Source: an uncultured Oscillospiraceae bacterium
GTDB lineage: Bacteria > Bacillota > Clostridia > Oscillospirales > Oscillospiraceae
Reading direction: 5' to 3'
Assembly (NCBI GenBank): GCA_934667095.1
Contig: CAKULE010000012.1
Location: 1-64,000 of the forward strand
Length of the DNA: 64,000 nucleotides
This document shows, piece after piece, positions 36,929 to 45,728 of this stretch (position 1 is its first letter; each line of letters opens with the position of its first letter). Position numbers and translations under genes: made by a program. The notes beneath the pieces are model-generated. The model ran no database searches, was not told where the DNA came from, and saw only the letters and a list, made by a program, of their open reading frames with translations.

Positions 36929-38770
36929 ATGTCCAAAAAGCAGAAAAAGATGCTGATCCGCATCATCGTTGCCGCCGTGCTGCTGGTGGCGCTCCATTTC
37001 ATCCCCCTGACCGGTCTGTGGCAGCTGGCGGCCTATCTGGCGCCCTATCTGGTGGCGGGCTGGGACGTGCTGTGGAAGGCCATCCGCAACATCGCCCACG
37101 GGCAGGTGTTTGACGAGAACTTCCTCATGGCACTGGCCACCGTGGGCGCCCTGATCCTCGGCGAGTACAGCGAGGCCGTGGGCGTCATGGTGTTCTATCA
37201 GGTAGGCGAACTGTTCCAGGGCTACGCCGTAGGCAAGTCCCGCCGGTCCATCGCCCAGCTGATGGACATCCGGCCCGACTCCGCCCGGGTGGAGCGGGAG
37301 GGTGAGCTCACCGTGGTAGAGCCCGACGAGGTGGCCGTGGGCGAGATCATCGAGGTCCGCCCCGGCGAGAAGATCCCCTTGGACGGCGTGGTGCTGGAGG
37401 GCTCCTCCGCCCTGGATACCGCCGCCCTCACCGGCGAGTCCGTCCCCCGGGATGCCAAGGCCGGGGATGAGGTCCTCTCCGGCTGCGTCAGCCTCACCGG
37501 CGTGCTGCGCCTGCGGGTCACCAAACCCTTCAGCCAGTCCACCGTAGCCAAAATTCTGGATCTGGTGGAGAACGCCTCCAGCAAGAAGGCCAAGGCAGAG
37601 AACTTCATCACCCGCTTCGCCCGGTACTACACCCCCGCGGTGGTCATCGGCGCCGTGGCGCTGGCCATCATTCCCTCCCTCATCACCGGGCAGTGGTCCG
37701 TATGGGTGGGTCGGGCCCTGATGTTTCTGGTCATTTCCTGCCCCTGTGCGCTGGTCATTTCCGTGCCCCTGTCCTTCTTCGGCGGCATCGGCGGGGCCTC
37801 CGCCAAGGGCGTGCTGGTAAAGGGCGGCAACTATCTGGAACTGCTGGCCAGCACGGAGACCGTTGTCTTCGACAAGACAGGTACTCTCACCCGGGGTGTG
37901 TTCGAGCTGGACCGCCTCCTCCCCGCCGAGGGCGTGGACAAGGACGACCTGCTGGAGACCGCCGCGCTGGCGGAGTCCTTCTCCAACCACCCCATCGCCC
38001 AGTCTCTTCGCCGGGCCTATGGCAAGGACGTTGACGAGGACCGGGTCACCGACGTGCAGGAGATCGCCGGCCACGGCATTACCGCGCTGGTGGACGGCAT
38101 CCACGTGGCAGCGGGCAACCGCCGGCTCATGATCCGGGAGGGCGTGGACGCCCCGGAGGTCACCGACGTGGGCACCCTTATCTACGTGGCCCGGGACGGC
38201 AAGTATCTGGGCTGTGCCGTCATCGCCGACCAGATCAAGGAGACCGCGCCCGCCGCCATTCAGGATCTGAAGCGCCGGGGCATCCGCACCGTGATGCTCA
38301 CCGGCGATGCCAAGGCCGTGGGCAAGGCCGTGGGCACCAAGCTGGGGCTGGATCAGGTCCGCGCCCAGCTGCTGCCCGAGGATAAGGTCACCGAGCTGGA
38401 GAAGCTGCTGGACCAGAAGAGCGAAAAGGGCGTGCTGGCCTATGTGGGCGACGGCGTGAACGATGCGCCGGTGCTCAGCCGGGCGGACGTGGGCATCGCC
38501 ATGGGCGCACTGGGGTCCGACGCCGCCATCGAGGCCGCCGACGTGGTCCTCATGGACGACGACCCTGCCAAGCTCTCCGTGGCCATGGACATCGCCCGCA
38601 AGTGCATGCGCATCGTCCGGGAGAACATCGTGTTTGCCCTGGGGGTGAAGGCCGCCTTCCTCATTCTGGGCGCGCTGGGCAAGACCACCATGTGGGCTGC
38701 CGTGTTCGCCGACGTGGGCGTGGCCGTCATTGCCATCCTCAACGCCATGCGGATGCTGCGCAACAAGTGA
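36929..38770 (+). CDS. Heavy-metal P1B-type ATPase, probable Zn/Cd/Pb exporter (CadA/ZntA type)
   Basis: The 613-residue pump has eight membrane spans, the metal-channel motif SCPCALVIS (CPC at 271-273), the phosphorylation motif DKTGTLT (Asp315), the HP locus SNHPIAQ and the hinge GDGVNDAP. The last membrane helices contain GKTTMWAAVFADVGVAVIAI; an aspartate there and the CPC form mark the zinc/cadmium/lead subgroup rather than the copper one. It has no N-terminal metal-binding domain, which is supplied by the separate HMA gene. Start 36929 (ATG) fits GAGAGGTG better than a GTG three codons earlier. ATP hydrolysis would drive metal export across the cytoplasmic membrane. Confidence 0.94.
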   Translation: MSKKQKKMLIRIIVAAVLLVALHFIPLTGLWQLAAYLAPYLVAGWDVLWKAIRNIAHGQVFDENFLMALATVGALILGEYSEAVGVMVFYQVGELFQGYAVGKSRRSIAQLMDIRPDSARVEREGELTVVEPDEVAVGEIIEVRPGEKIPLDGVVLEGSSALDTAALTGESVPRDAKAGDEVLSGCVSLTGVLRLRVTKPFSQSTVAKILDLVENASSKKAKAENFITRFARYYTPAVVIGAVALAIIPSLITGQWSVWVGRALMFLVISCPCALVISVPLSFFGGIGGASAKGVLVKGGNYLELLASTETVVFDKTGTLTRGVFELDRLLPAEGVDKDDLLETAALAESFSNHPIAQSLRRAYGKDVDEDRVTDVQEIAGHGITALVDGIHVAAGNRRLMIREGVDAPEVTDVGTLIYVARDGKYLGCAVIADQIKETAPAAIQDLKRRGIRTVMLTGDAKAVGKAVGTKLGLDQVRAQLLPEDKVTELEKLLDQKSEKGVLAYVGDGVNDAPVLSRADVGIAMGALGSDAAIEAADVVLMDDDPAKLSVAMDIARKCMRIVRENIVFALGVKAAFLILGALGKTTMWAAVFADVGVAVIAILNAMRMLRNK

Positions 38771-38777
38771 GTATATG

Positions 38778-38823
38778 AAACAGGCCCCCGCGGCAGACGC
38801 CGTGGGGGCCTGTTTGTTTTTTC
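38778..38823. terminator. Terminator between the P-type ATPase and DUF2461 genes
   Basis: CAGGCCCCCGCGGC pairs with GCCGTGGGGGCCTG around AGAC, followed by TTTGTTTTTT; the right edge touches the stop of the convergent gene. Confidence 0.85.
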
Positions 38824-39508
38824 AGCGGTTCTCCCGGGGGTCCGGGTCCGCCCAGAGGGTGGCGAAATACTGGTAGTAGGGCATGAGGAAGGTGAAGTCC
38901 TCCAGCACCAGAGTCTTCAGCTCTGGGGTAAAGATGAGCTCCGTCAGGGGCTCGTCCCTGCCCACGGTGAGGGACTTTTTGTTGTACCACGCCGCCAGCT
39001 CCGGCCGGGAGGGGGTCTTGCCCCGGGCGTACTCCGGGCCCTCCAGTGCCAGCTCGGGGCGGCGGCGCAGGGCCCGGTCCAGTTGAAGCATGGGCTCCGG
39101 GTCCCGGTCCATCCGGGCACGGAATTTCTCCATGGTCACCGCCCTGGCGCACCAGAAGCCCATGCCGCTGCTCCAGCCGTCGGGCTTCAGCTCAAACCAC
39201 AGCACCGGCCGGGCCCCAGCGTCGGTCTGGTCGTCTCCCTGAAAGAGGGACAGCCACAGATGGTCCTTATAGGGGCCCCGGCCGAAAAGCCGCCGGGCGT
39301 CCCGGTAAATGCGGGAGACCTTCAGCTCCAGCGGCTGCTCGGGGAAGCGGTCCGCCAGACCGGCCTGCAGCCCCGTGCCCAGCGCCCGCATGGGCTCCAG
39401 AAAGGAGCGCTGGTACTGCTCCTTGTGGTCCATGAACCAGCTCCGCTCGTTGTTGAAGCGGATGCCCCACATGAAGTCCACCGTCTCCTGAAAAAATCCC
39501 TCGAACAC
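38822..39508 (-). CDS. DUF2461 (TIGR02453) family protein
   Basis: The 228-residue protein matches DUF2461: FFQETVDFMWGIRFNNERSW at the start, the conserved SRIYRDARRLFGRGPYKDHL with its basic residues, then GFWCARAVTMEKFRARM and the end segment FLMPYYQYFATLWADP. No biochemical role is known for this family. There is no signal peptide. The start is a GTG at 39508 whose ribosome site (GGAGGTG) includes the stop codon of the VanW gene upstream, so its translation depends on VanW and the two are one unit. Confidence 0.85.
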   Translation of the reverse strand: MFEGFFQETVDFMWGIRFNNERSWFMDHKEQYQRSFLEPMRALGTGLQAGLADRFPEQPLELKVSRIYRDARRLFGRGPYKDHLWLSLFQGDDQTDAGARPVLWFELKPDGWSSGMGFWCARAVTMEKFRARMDRDPEPMLQLDRALRRRPELALEGPEYARGKTPSRPELAAWYNKKSLTVGRDEPLTELIFTPELKTLVLEDFTFLMPYYQYFATLWADPDPRENR

Positions 39509-39511
39509 GGG

Positions 39512-41266
39512 TCACACCTCCGGCTCGGCGGGGTCAGGGGCCGGGCTCTGGTCGGGCACGGGTTCCTGCGTGGGCTCCGGAGAGGGCTCCGGGCTGGGCA
39601 CGGGCTCCGGAGAGGGAGTCGGCTCGGGCGTGGGTTCCGGAGCAGGCTCCGGGGTGGGCAGGGGCGTACCGTCCGGGTTGAGGCCCAGACTGGCGGCGTC
39701 CGCCGGGTTGAACAGGATCACCTTGTTGCGCTTGGCGTACTTGCTGTAATTCTCAAAGGTGCGGGAGATCAGGTTGCCGTCCTTGTCGTACACACAGCGG
39801 TAGACCTCCACCTCGTAGCCGGTGTAGGGGGTCACGTCCACCTTGGTGGTGCCGGCGGGGATGGTCTCATCAGGCTTATAGACGGTCTCCCATTTGGTGG
39901 TGGAGAGGGTGTGCCGCTCAGGCACCACATAGGAGCCGTCCTCGTCCGTGCCCCAGATCTGCATGTACAGCTTGTGGTTGCTGACATAGGAGACGATCTT
40001 GATGGGGTAGTTCCGGTCGTTGCGGAACTGGAAGTCCAGGGAGGGGTAGTACACCGTGGCGTCCAGCCCCAGAGGCAGGTAGGCGATGGAAAAAGCGTGG
40101 CAGGCCCGGTTGACGATCTCCAGATTGGCGTACACCGCGCAGTAGTATAGGGCAGAGGAAGCCTGGCAGGCGCCGCCGCCCTCCATCTCCACGGTCTTGC
40201 CGCCCTTGTAGCCGGTGGACACCTGATAGCCGTTGGCCACAGAGGGGTCCCCGATGGTGCCCAGATAGGAGAACACATCCCCGGGCATGAGAATGGTGTT
40301 GTTGCAGAACTCGGCGGTGCGGTTCACGTTGAAGTCACGGGTGGCCACGCCGTCCAGCGAGCTGACGCAGTTCACCAGCAGATCCTGATAGAGCAGGTCC
40401 TCGCAGCCGGAGAAATCCGGGGCGGTGATCACCAGCGGGATCTCCACCTGATCGCCGGGCTGGGCGTTGTCCAGCAGGGGCTTCGCCGCTGCGTTGTCCA
40501 CAGAGAGACCGGTCTGGGGCGTGGTGACCGTGCCGTCCGCCTGCCGCTGGGGGTTCCGGGGGGCGCGGTAGATCAGGTCATTGACAGTGATGGGGTCGGC
40601 CTTCTCCACAGGGATGGCCACCAGCTCCACCTCCAGCTCCCTCTGGCCGGAGACGAGGGCGGCCTCCACCTGCGTCAGCAGGGCATCGCCGTCCACCTTG
40701 CGGCCCTCGGTGCCGATGGTCACGGTGGCCACGGCGGCGGTCTCATCCACCACGGCGGTGGTCTCGACCGGAGCCACGTAGCTGGCCTGCACCACCTGCT
40801 GGATCAGCCGCTGGACCTCCTGCCGGCCCGCGTCGGTGAGGGTGCTGGCAGACAGGGACACCTGTGCCGGCTCCCCGGCGCCCAGCCACAGCAGGCCCAG
40901 CCGCAGGAAGCCCTGCCCGTCCTTATAGGCCAGGCCCTGCTCCACCGGGGCCTCGGGGTCGGCCTCCAGCAGGGAGCCGTCCACCTGCGCCGCGCCGCCG
41001 GGATAGCGGATGGTCAGCACCCGCTGCAGCAGGTGGCCATTCATATAGTCCTCTACCCGGGCGGCAGCCTGCTCGCGGGTGAGGCCGCCCAGCTCCAGCC
41101 GGTCGCCGCGCTCGGCATCCACAGCCACCGTGCCGGGGAGCAGGCGGCCGTTGCCGCGCACCCAGCTGCACAGGCCGCAGTACACCGCCGCCAGTACGAC
41201 CACCAGCGCCGCCACCACGATGAGGGTGATGGTCAGGCCGGATAACTTTTTCTTCTTCTGTTCCAT
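39512..41266 (-). CDS. VanW-family membrane-anchored protein with Pro/Glu-rich tail
   Basis: The 584-residue protein has a short cytoplasmic basic start (MEQKKKKLSG), one membrane helix (LTITLIVVAALVVVLAAVYC), a putative peptidoglycan-binding-like region (60-270), then the VanW core with RDFNVNRTAEFCNNTILMPG, DVFSYLG and the diagnostic GGGACQASSALYYCAVYANL. The last 50 residues are a Pro-Glu repeat tail (PEPTPEPTPSPEP). VanW proteins occur in vancomycin-resistance clusters and widely elsewhere in Firmicutes; their role is unknown but wall-linked, and no van resistance genes are nearby. Start 41266 was chosen for CGGAGGAT. DUF2461 follows, coupled. Confidence 0.9.
   Translation of the reverse strand: MEQKKKKLSGLTITLIVVAALVVVLAAVYCGLCSWVRGNGRLLPGTVAVDAERGDRLELGGLTREQAAARVEDYMNGHLLQRVLTIRYPGGAAQVDGSLLEADPEAPVEQGLAYKDGQGFLRLGLLWLGAGEPAQVSLSASTLTDAGRQEVQRLIQQVVQASYVAPVETTAVVDETAAVATVTIGTEGRKVDGDALLTQVEAALVSGQRELEVELVAIPVEKADPITVNDLIYRAPRNPQRQADGTVTTPQTGLSVDNAAAKPLLDNAQPGDQVEIPLVITAPDFSGCEDLLYQDLLVNCVSSLDGVATRDFNVNRTAEFCNNTILMPGDVFSYLGTIGDPSVANGYQVSTGYKGGKTVEMEGGGACQASSALYYCAVYANLEIVNRACHAFSIAYLPLGLDATVYYPSLDFQFRNDRNYPIKIVSYVSNHKLYMQIWGTDEDGSYVVPERHTLSTTKWETVYKPDETIPAGTTKVDVTPYTGYEVEVYRCVYDKDGNLISRTFENYSKYAKRNKVILFNPADAASLGLNPDGTPLPTPEPAPEPTPEPTPSPEPVPSPEPSPEPTQEPVPDQSPAPDPAEPEV
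39513..39665 (-). repeat. Degenerate tandem repeat coding the Pro/Glu tail of the VanW protein
   Basis: Units of about 12-18 bases (variants of GGCTCCGGAGAGGG and GGCTCGGGCGTGGG on the plus strand) code PEPTPEP and SPEPVPSPEP repeats. Such tracts span the wall and readily change in length. Confidence 0.7.
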
Positions 41267-41311
41267 ATGCAGATCCTCCGTAGCGGTCATAGGGACCCAA
41301 TTGTGCAGTAT

Positions 41312-41340
41312 ATTTTATCATGCCGGGCCCCGGCTGGCAA
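41312..41340 (-). promoter_or_regulatory. Promoter of the VanW-DUF2461 unit
   Basis: On the minus strand TTGCCA (41340-41335), a 17-base spacer and TAAAAT (41317-41312). Confidence 0.7.
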
Positions 41341-41415
41341 GGCGAATCTGTTACCAGCCGGTTACAGTTCGGTTACAGGCTGCCCGCCGGGGCGGTCAAA
41401 AATTACAAAAGGTTA

Positions 41416-41444
41416 TTTACACCCGGCCCCGGGGCGTATATAAT
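41416..41444 (+). promoter_or_regulatory. Promoter of the XpaC-like gene
   Basis: TTTACA (41416-41421), a 17-base spacer and a perfect TATAAT (41439-41444). Confidence 0.8.
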
Positions 41445-41485
41445 AGTTTTATTCGAGCCCTCATTTATAGAAAGGATTGATGCTC

Positions 41486-42742
41486 ATGGCGGACCAGAAT
41501 CGTTCCGGTCAGGGCTGGCAATACTCCAACGGCGGGCCCGGCGGACCGGGCCGGAAGCCTCCGCAGGGCTTTAACTGGAGCGACTGGATCGGCATCGCCA
41601 TCCTGTTCCTCATCCCCACGTGGATCACAAAGGTCATCGCAGTGATCCTCGGCGTAAAGCGGATCGCAGGCATGTCCCGCAGCCAGCGGAACCAGTACCG
41701 GCAGGAGTTCCGTCAGGACATGCATCAGGCGGCCAGCACCGTCCGCACCGACGCGCGGAAGGTGGCCGACGACGTCCGCAGCGAGTTCCGCTCCTCCGGC
41801 GCCGCCAAGACCGCACCCAAGGCGGAGCGCTCCGCCGCCAAGATCAAGCAGAGCGCCGCCGGCCTCACCGGGAAGAAGGCCGGGCTGGCCCGCACCATCT
41901 GGGGCGCCATCCTCTCCGGTGTGTTCGCACTGGGGCTGACGGGAACGCTGTCCAACTTCATCCAGTCTTTGGGCTATGGCTACTTCTTCGCCGACGAGTT
42001 CACCGCCGTGCTGGCCTGCCTGATCTTTCTGACGGGGAGCGTGGGCCTGCTGTTCAGCGGCATCGGCGCCCGGAACCAGCAGGAGCGCTTCCTGAACTAT
42101 CTGGCCTACATCGGCGCCAACCGCGAGGTGGAGCTGGCCCCCATGGCCGCCGCCTTCGACGTGTCTGTGAAGAAGCTGTGCAAGGACCTGCGGAAGATGC
42201 TGGCCAAAAAGATCCTGCCCACGGGCTATCTGGATCTGGCCTCCGGTAAGCTGTTCCTCACCGAGATGGGCTATCAGGCCCCCGAGCCGGAGCCCGCCAA
42301 GACCGAAGCGCAGGCCGAAGACGAGGACGCCAGGATCCTCCGGGAGATCCGTCAGGTGAACGACGATATCCCCGACGAGGCCATGAGCGCCAAGATCGAC
42401 CGCATCGAGGAGCTGACGGGCAAGATCCTTGCCTATCAGAAGGCCCACCCGGACAAGAGCAGCCAGCTGCGCAGCTTCCTGAACTATTATCTTCCCACCA
42501 CGCTGAAGATCCTCCGGGCCTATGCCCAGCTGGACGCGCAGGGCATTGAGGGCGAGAACATCTCCGCCGCCAAGGCCCGCATCGAAGGCATGATGGATCA
42601 GGTGGTGTCCGGCTTCGAGAAACAGCTCGACAAGCTGTTCCAGAACGAGGCCATGGACGTGAACACCGATGTGCAGGTGCTGGAGAACATGCTGAAGAAG
42701 GACGGCCTGTCTGACGATCAGGGCATGACCATGACGATGTAA
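41486..42742 (+). CDS. XpaC-like membrane protein (5-bromo-4-chloroindolyl phosphate hydrolysis family)
   Basis: The 418-residue protein has a glycine-rich start, a membrane segment WIGIAILFLIPTWITKVIAV, a basic linker (MSRSQRNQYRQEFRQDMHQA), two more membrane helices (IWGAILSGVFALGLTGTLSN and TAVLACLIFLTGSVGLLFSG), a winged-helix-like middle (YLAYIGANREVELAPMAAAF to KILPTGYLDL) and a C-terminal helical part (ILREIRQVNDDIPDEAMSAK onward) that matches XpaC. XpaC was named for hydrolysis of an indolyl phosphate dye, but the real role is unknown; relatives are often near TelA-type toxic-anion proteins, which are absent here. The ATG at 41486 is spaced best from AGAAAGGA; an ATG two codons earlier is possible. 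Confidence 0.8.
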   Translation: MADQNRSGQGWQYSNGGPGGPGRKPPQGFNWSDWIGIAILFLIPTWITKVIAVILGVKRIAGMSRSQRNQYRQEFRQDMHQAASTVRTDARKVADDVRSEFRSSGAAKTAPKAERSAAKIKQSAAGLTGKKAGLARTIWGAILSGVFALGLTGTLSNFIQSLGYGYFFADEFTAVLACLIFLTGSVGLLFSGIGARNQQERFLNYLAYIGANREVELAPMAAAFDVSVKKLCKDLRKMLAKKILPTGYLDLASGKLFLTEMGYQAPEPEPAKTEAQAEDEDARILREIRQVNDDIPDEAMSAKIDRIEELTGKILAYQKAHPDKSSQLRSFLNYYLPTTLKILRAYAQLDAQGIEGENISAAKARIEGMMDQVVSGFEKQLDKLFQNEAMDVNTDVQVLENMLKKDGLSDDQGMTMTM

Positions 42743-42746
42743 CACC

Positions 42747-42783
42747 AAAAAGAGCCGCGGGGCTGCCCCGCGGCTCTTTTTTG
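42747..42783. terminator. Terminator between XpaC-like and S41 peptidase genes
   Basis: AAAAAGAGCCGCGGGG-CTG-CCCCGCGGCTCTTTTTT, a perfect stem with A and T tracts on its two sides, able to work in both directions. Confidence 0.92.
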
Positions 42784-42804
42784 CGTTTCAGCGGGGTCCG
42801 GATT

Positions 42805-44667
42805 TTACTCGGTGACGATTCCGGTGCCGCGGAGCACACTGTACAGCTGCGCCCCGGCCTCAGCCCGGGTGATGCTGCCGCTCAGGTCCAGCCCCGTGGG
42901 GTCAGCGTACAGCATCTCCAGCTTGCTCAGCAGGGCGGCGCTGCCCGCGGACCAGTTGGAGAAGCCGCCAGCCTTCGCCGCGTCCAGTTCCTCCTGAGTC
43001 AGGCTGTCGCCGGTGGTGTCCGCACCGAAGTTGAGCCAGCGGGCCAGCCGGGCCATCACGGCGATGTACTGCTCCCGGCTCATGGGCTCCTGCGGGGCGA
43101 ATTTGCCGCCGCCGATGCCGTCCACCAGGCCCAGCTCCGCCATGGCGTTCACCGCCCCGGAGTAGGAGGCAGTGGCGGGCACGTCGGAGAAATACTGCCG
43201 GTCGCTGCTGATGCCCATGGCCTGCGCGATCATGCGGCAGACGTCGGCCCGGGTGATCTGGGCCTCGGGCATAAACTGCTTGCCGCCCACGCCCCGGAGC
43301 ACCCGGTAGGAGGCCAGCGTGTTCAGCTGGTCAGCCCACTGGCTGTCCGCCACGTCGGTGAACCACCGACTGGTGTAGGTGACGTTCAGCCGCGCGGCGG
43401 CCTGCGCCACAGTGAGGTTGTCCCACAGCGCGCCGCTACGGTGCAACTGAAGGGTGGCAGAGGGCGGCAGGGCCTCAAAGAGGGCGGCGAGGGTGTCCGC
43501 CGCCGTGGTACGCAGGTCCACATAGCTTACCCGGCCGCTGCCCAGCACCACCACCAGCAGGCTGTCGTCGGGAATGCCTTCACTGCCGCAGAGGGCCTTG
43601 GCCACTGCCTCGGCCTGCTCGTCGCTTACCAGCAGGGTGGGGAGCACGCCCATCAGGTCGTTGGTGTTGTACCCGGCGGAGTAGAAGCGGTAGGCCGTGA
43701 CCTTCACTGCGTCGCCGTCAAAGAGCTCCGGCTGGCTGATCTGGTCCAGCACCACCTGCGCCACACCCTTGCCGTAGGTACGGGAGCCCACCAGCAGGCC
43801 GCAGCCCAGATCCCGCATGCTGGCGGCGAAGGCCTCCGCCGCGCTGGCGGTGCCGCCGTTCACCAGAACAACGGCGGTCTTATCCGTCAGGGCCTCATCA
43901 GGGTAATAATAGTAGTAGTTCTCCTTCAACCCGGTCCGCAGCCACAGGTGGAAGCCCGCCCCGGCAAAGGCGCCGATGGCCTCCACCGCCGCAGTGGTCT
44001 GGCCGCCGGAGTTGCCCCGCAGGTCCACCAGCCAGGTGTCCACCTGATCATTGTATTTGGTGATGCCGTCCTGGAAGTACTGCCCGGTCTCAGAACCGAA
44101 GCTGTCACAGTCGATGTATCCCACCCGGCCGTCCAGCAGAGTGGTCTCGGTGTTGGGGATGACTACAGTGCGGCGCTCCAGCGTGTACTCCCGCGTTGTC
44201 CCGTCCCGCAGGACGGTGACGGTGACCGAGCTGCCCTCCTCGCCCACGATGAGGGCCCGATGCCCCTCGTTGGCGGGCACGCAGGAGACGCCGTCCACCG
44301 CCACGATCACATCGCCGGCCTGAATACCGGCCTCCTGAGCGGAGCCGCCCTTCAGGGCCTCCACCACCAGAATGCCGTTGTTGGTATACTGGATGGACAC
44401 GCCGATGCCCACCAGCTGGGTGGTGTGCTCTACGGAGTCCAGAAAGGCCTGATAGTCCTCGGCGCTCATGTAATAGGTATAGGGGTCGCCCAGCGCGTCG
44501 AACAGCTCGTCCAGCGTTTTGGCCTGATAGGCCTCCTCCGGGATCTTCCGGAGATAGCTGGTCTCCAGCAGGCCCAGCGCCTGCTCCACCGTCAGGGCGG
44601 AGGCGGCGGTGACCAGCAGGGTCAGGGCCAGCAGGATCGCGCCGAGGCGGCGCAGGATCTTTTTCAT
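42805..44667 (-). CDS. Exported S41-family (C-terminal-processing) protease with PDZ and SLH domains
   Basis: The 620-residue protein has a signal peptide (1-24), a short helical lead, a PDZ domain (about 83-165; VGIGVSIQYTNNGILVVEAL, GSAQEAGIQAGDVIVAVDGV), the S41 protease domain with LVDLRGNSGGQ, catalytic Ser275 in GGTASAAEAF and Lys300 in SRTYGKGVAQ, then SLH repeats from about 455 (RWFTDVADSQWADQLNTLAS, YFSDVPATASYSGAVNAMAE, a third near the end). S41 enzymes cut proteins near their C-termini, often processing exported proteins. SLH anchoring should hold it at the wall beside the S-layer. The start 44667 has AAAGGAGCG. Confidence 0.92.
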   Translation of the reverse strand: MKKILRRLGAILLALTLLVTAASALTVEQALGLLETSYLRKIPEEAYQAKTLDELFDALGDPYTYYMSAEDYQAFLDSVEHTTQLVGIGVSIQYTNNGILVVEALKGGSAQEAGIQAGDVIVAVDGVSCVPANEGHRALIVGEEGSSVTVTVLRDGTTREYTLERRTVVIPNTETTLLDGRVGYIDCDSFGSETGQYFQDGITKYNDQVDTWLVDLRGNSGGQTTAAVEAIGAFAGAGFHLWLRTGLKENYYYYYPDEALTDKTAVVLVNGGTASAAEAFAASMRDLGCGLLVGSRTYGKGVAQVVLDQISQPELFDGDAVKVTAYRFYSAGYNTNDLMGVLPTLLVSDEQAEAVAKALCGSEGIPDDSLLVVVLGSGRVSYVDLRTTAADTLAALFEALPPSATLQLHRSGALWDNLTVAQAAARLNVTYTSRWFTDVADSQWADQLNTLASYRVLRGVGGKQFMPEAQITRADVCRMIAQAMGISSDRQYFSDVPATASYSGAVNAMAELGLVDGIGGGKFAPQEPMSREQYIAVMARLARWLNFGADTTGDSLTQEELDAAKAGGFSNWSAGSAALLSKLEMLYADPTGLDLSGSITRAEAGAQLYSVLRGTGIVTE

Positions 44668-44689
44668 AATGATCGCTCCTTTGCTTTCA

Positions 44690-44718
44690 TTGACAACGGA
44701 CAAAAAACCGGGTACACT
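44690..44718 (+). promoter_or_regulatory. Promoter of the alpha/beta hydrolase gene
   Basis: TTGACA (44690-44695), a 17-base spacer and TACACT (44713-44718). Confidence 0.8.
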
Positions 44719-44728
44719 GATTTTATCC

Positions 44729-44737
44729 ATTATATCA
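44729..44737 (-). promoter_or_regulatory. Extended -10 of the S41 protease gene
   Basis: On the minus strand TGATATAAT (44737-44729) is an extended -10 without a good -35. It lies face to face with the hydrolase promoter, so the two transcripts overlap at their 5' ends. Confidence 0.55.
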
Positions 44738-44762
44738 CGATTTTTTCTTGGAGGGAACTGTT

Positions 44763-45713
44763 ATGGCGAAATTCAGCGAATTCACCTTCCCGTCCAGCGA
44801 CGGTATCCACCAGATCTGCGCCAGCCTGTGGCTGCCGGACGCGGGGGAGCCCAAGGCGGTGGTCCAGATCATCCACGGCGTGGCGGAGTATGTGGACCGC
44901 TACGACGCGCTGGCCCGCTTCCTCACGGAGCACGGCTATGCCGTCTGCGGAGACGACCACCTGGGGCACGGCCGCACCGCCAAGGCGGACAGCAGGTTCG
45001 GCTGGTTCGCCGACCACGACGGCTGGACCCTCATCGTGGCAGACGAGCACGCCCTGCGCCAACGGATGGGGGAGCGGTTCCCCAACGTGCCCTACTTCCT
45101 GCTGGGGCACTCCATGGGCTCTTTTATGACCCGCACCTTCCTCTGCCGCTATCCCGGGGAGGTCAGCGGCGCCGTTCTCTCCGGCACAGGGCAGGAGTCC
45201 GCTTTGGCCGTGGGCGCGGGCAAGTTCCTCGCCGGACTCATCGGCAACTTCAAGGGCAGTGACTACTCCAGCGACTTCGTCAACGGGCTGGTGCTGGGGG
45301 CCTACAACAAGAAGTTCGCCCCCAACCGCACCACCGCCGACTGGATCAGCCGGGACGAGGCGGAGGTGGACAAATATATGGACGATCCTCTGTGCCAGTT
45401 TGTTCCCACCGTGGGGATGTATCACGACATGTTTACGGGCCTGCAGTATATCTCCAGCCACCGGGCCCTGTCCCAGATGGACCCGGACACACCGGTGTAC
45501 CTCTACTCCGGCGATCAGGACCCCGTGGGCGGCAGCGGCACGGGGGTCAGAAAGGTATGGGGCTACTTCAAGAAGTACGGTACCCGGGACCTGACCCTGA
45601 AGCTCTATGAGGGCGGCCGCCACGAGATGCACAACGAGCTGAACCGGGAGCAGGTCTTCGCCGACCTGCTGGGCTGGCTGGATGCCCACTGCCCGGAGAG
45701 CACCCGGAGCTGA
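44763..45713 (+). CDS. Alpha/beta hydrolase, lysophospholipase/monoglyceride-lipase type
   Basis: The 316-residue protein has the Hydrolase_4 layout: AVVQIIHGVAEYVDRYDALA (oxyanion-hole HG), DDHLGHGRTAKADSRFGWFA, the nucleophile elbow LLGHSMGSFMTR (Ser in GHSMG), the acid region VYLYSGDQDPVGGSG and the histidine segment YEGGRHEMHNELNRE. Enzymes of this type cleave fatty-acid esters of glycerol or lysophospholipids. It has no signal peptide. ATG 44763 follows GGAGGGAAC. It is monocistronic with its own promoter and terminator. Confidence 0.9.
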   Translation: MAKFSEFTFPSSDGIHQICASLWLPDAGEPKAVVQIIHGVAEYVDRYDALARFLTEHGYAVCGDDHLGHGRTAKADSRFGWFADHDGWTLIVADEHALRQRMGERFPNVPYFLLGHSMGSFMTRTFLCRYPGEVSGAVLSGTGQESALAVGAGKFLAGLIGNFKGSDYSSDFVNGLVLGAYNKKFAPNRTTADWISRDEAEVDKYMDDPLCQFVPTVGMYHDMFTGLQYISSHRALSQMDPDTPVYLYSGDQDPVGGSGTGVRKVWGYFKKYGTRDLTLKLYEGGRHEMHNELNREQVFADLLGWLDAHCPESTRS

Positions 45714-45728
45714 TCGGAACCAATGCGC

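Noticed and set aside
39512..41266. VanW as evidence for a glycopeptide-resistance cluster
   Set aside because: No vanR/S, vanH, D-Ala-D-Lac/Ser ligase or vanX/Y gene is near; VanW homologues are common in Firmicutes without resistance. The D-Asp-ligase-like gene is not a D-Ala-D-X ligase.
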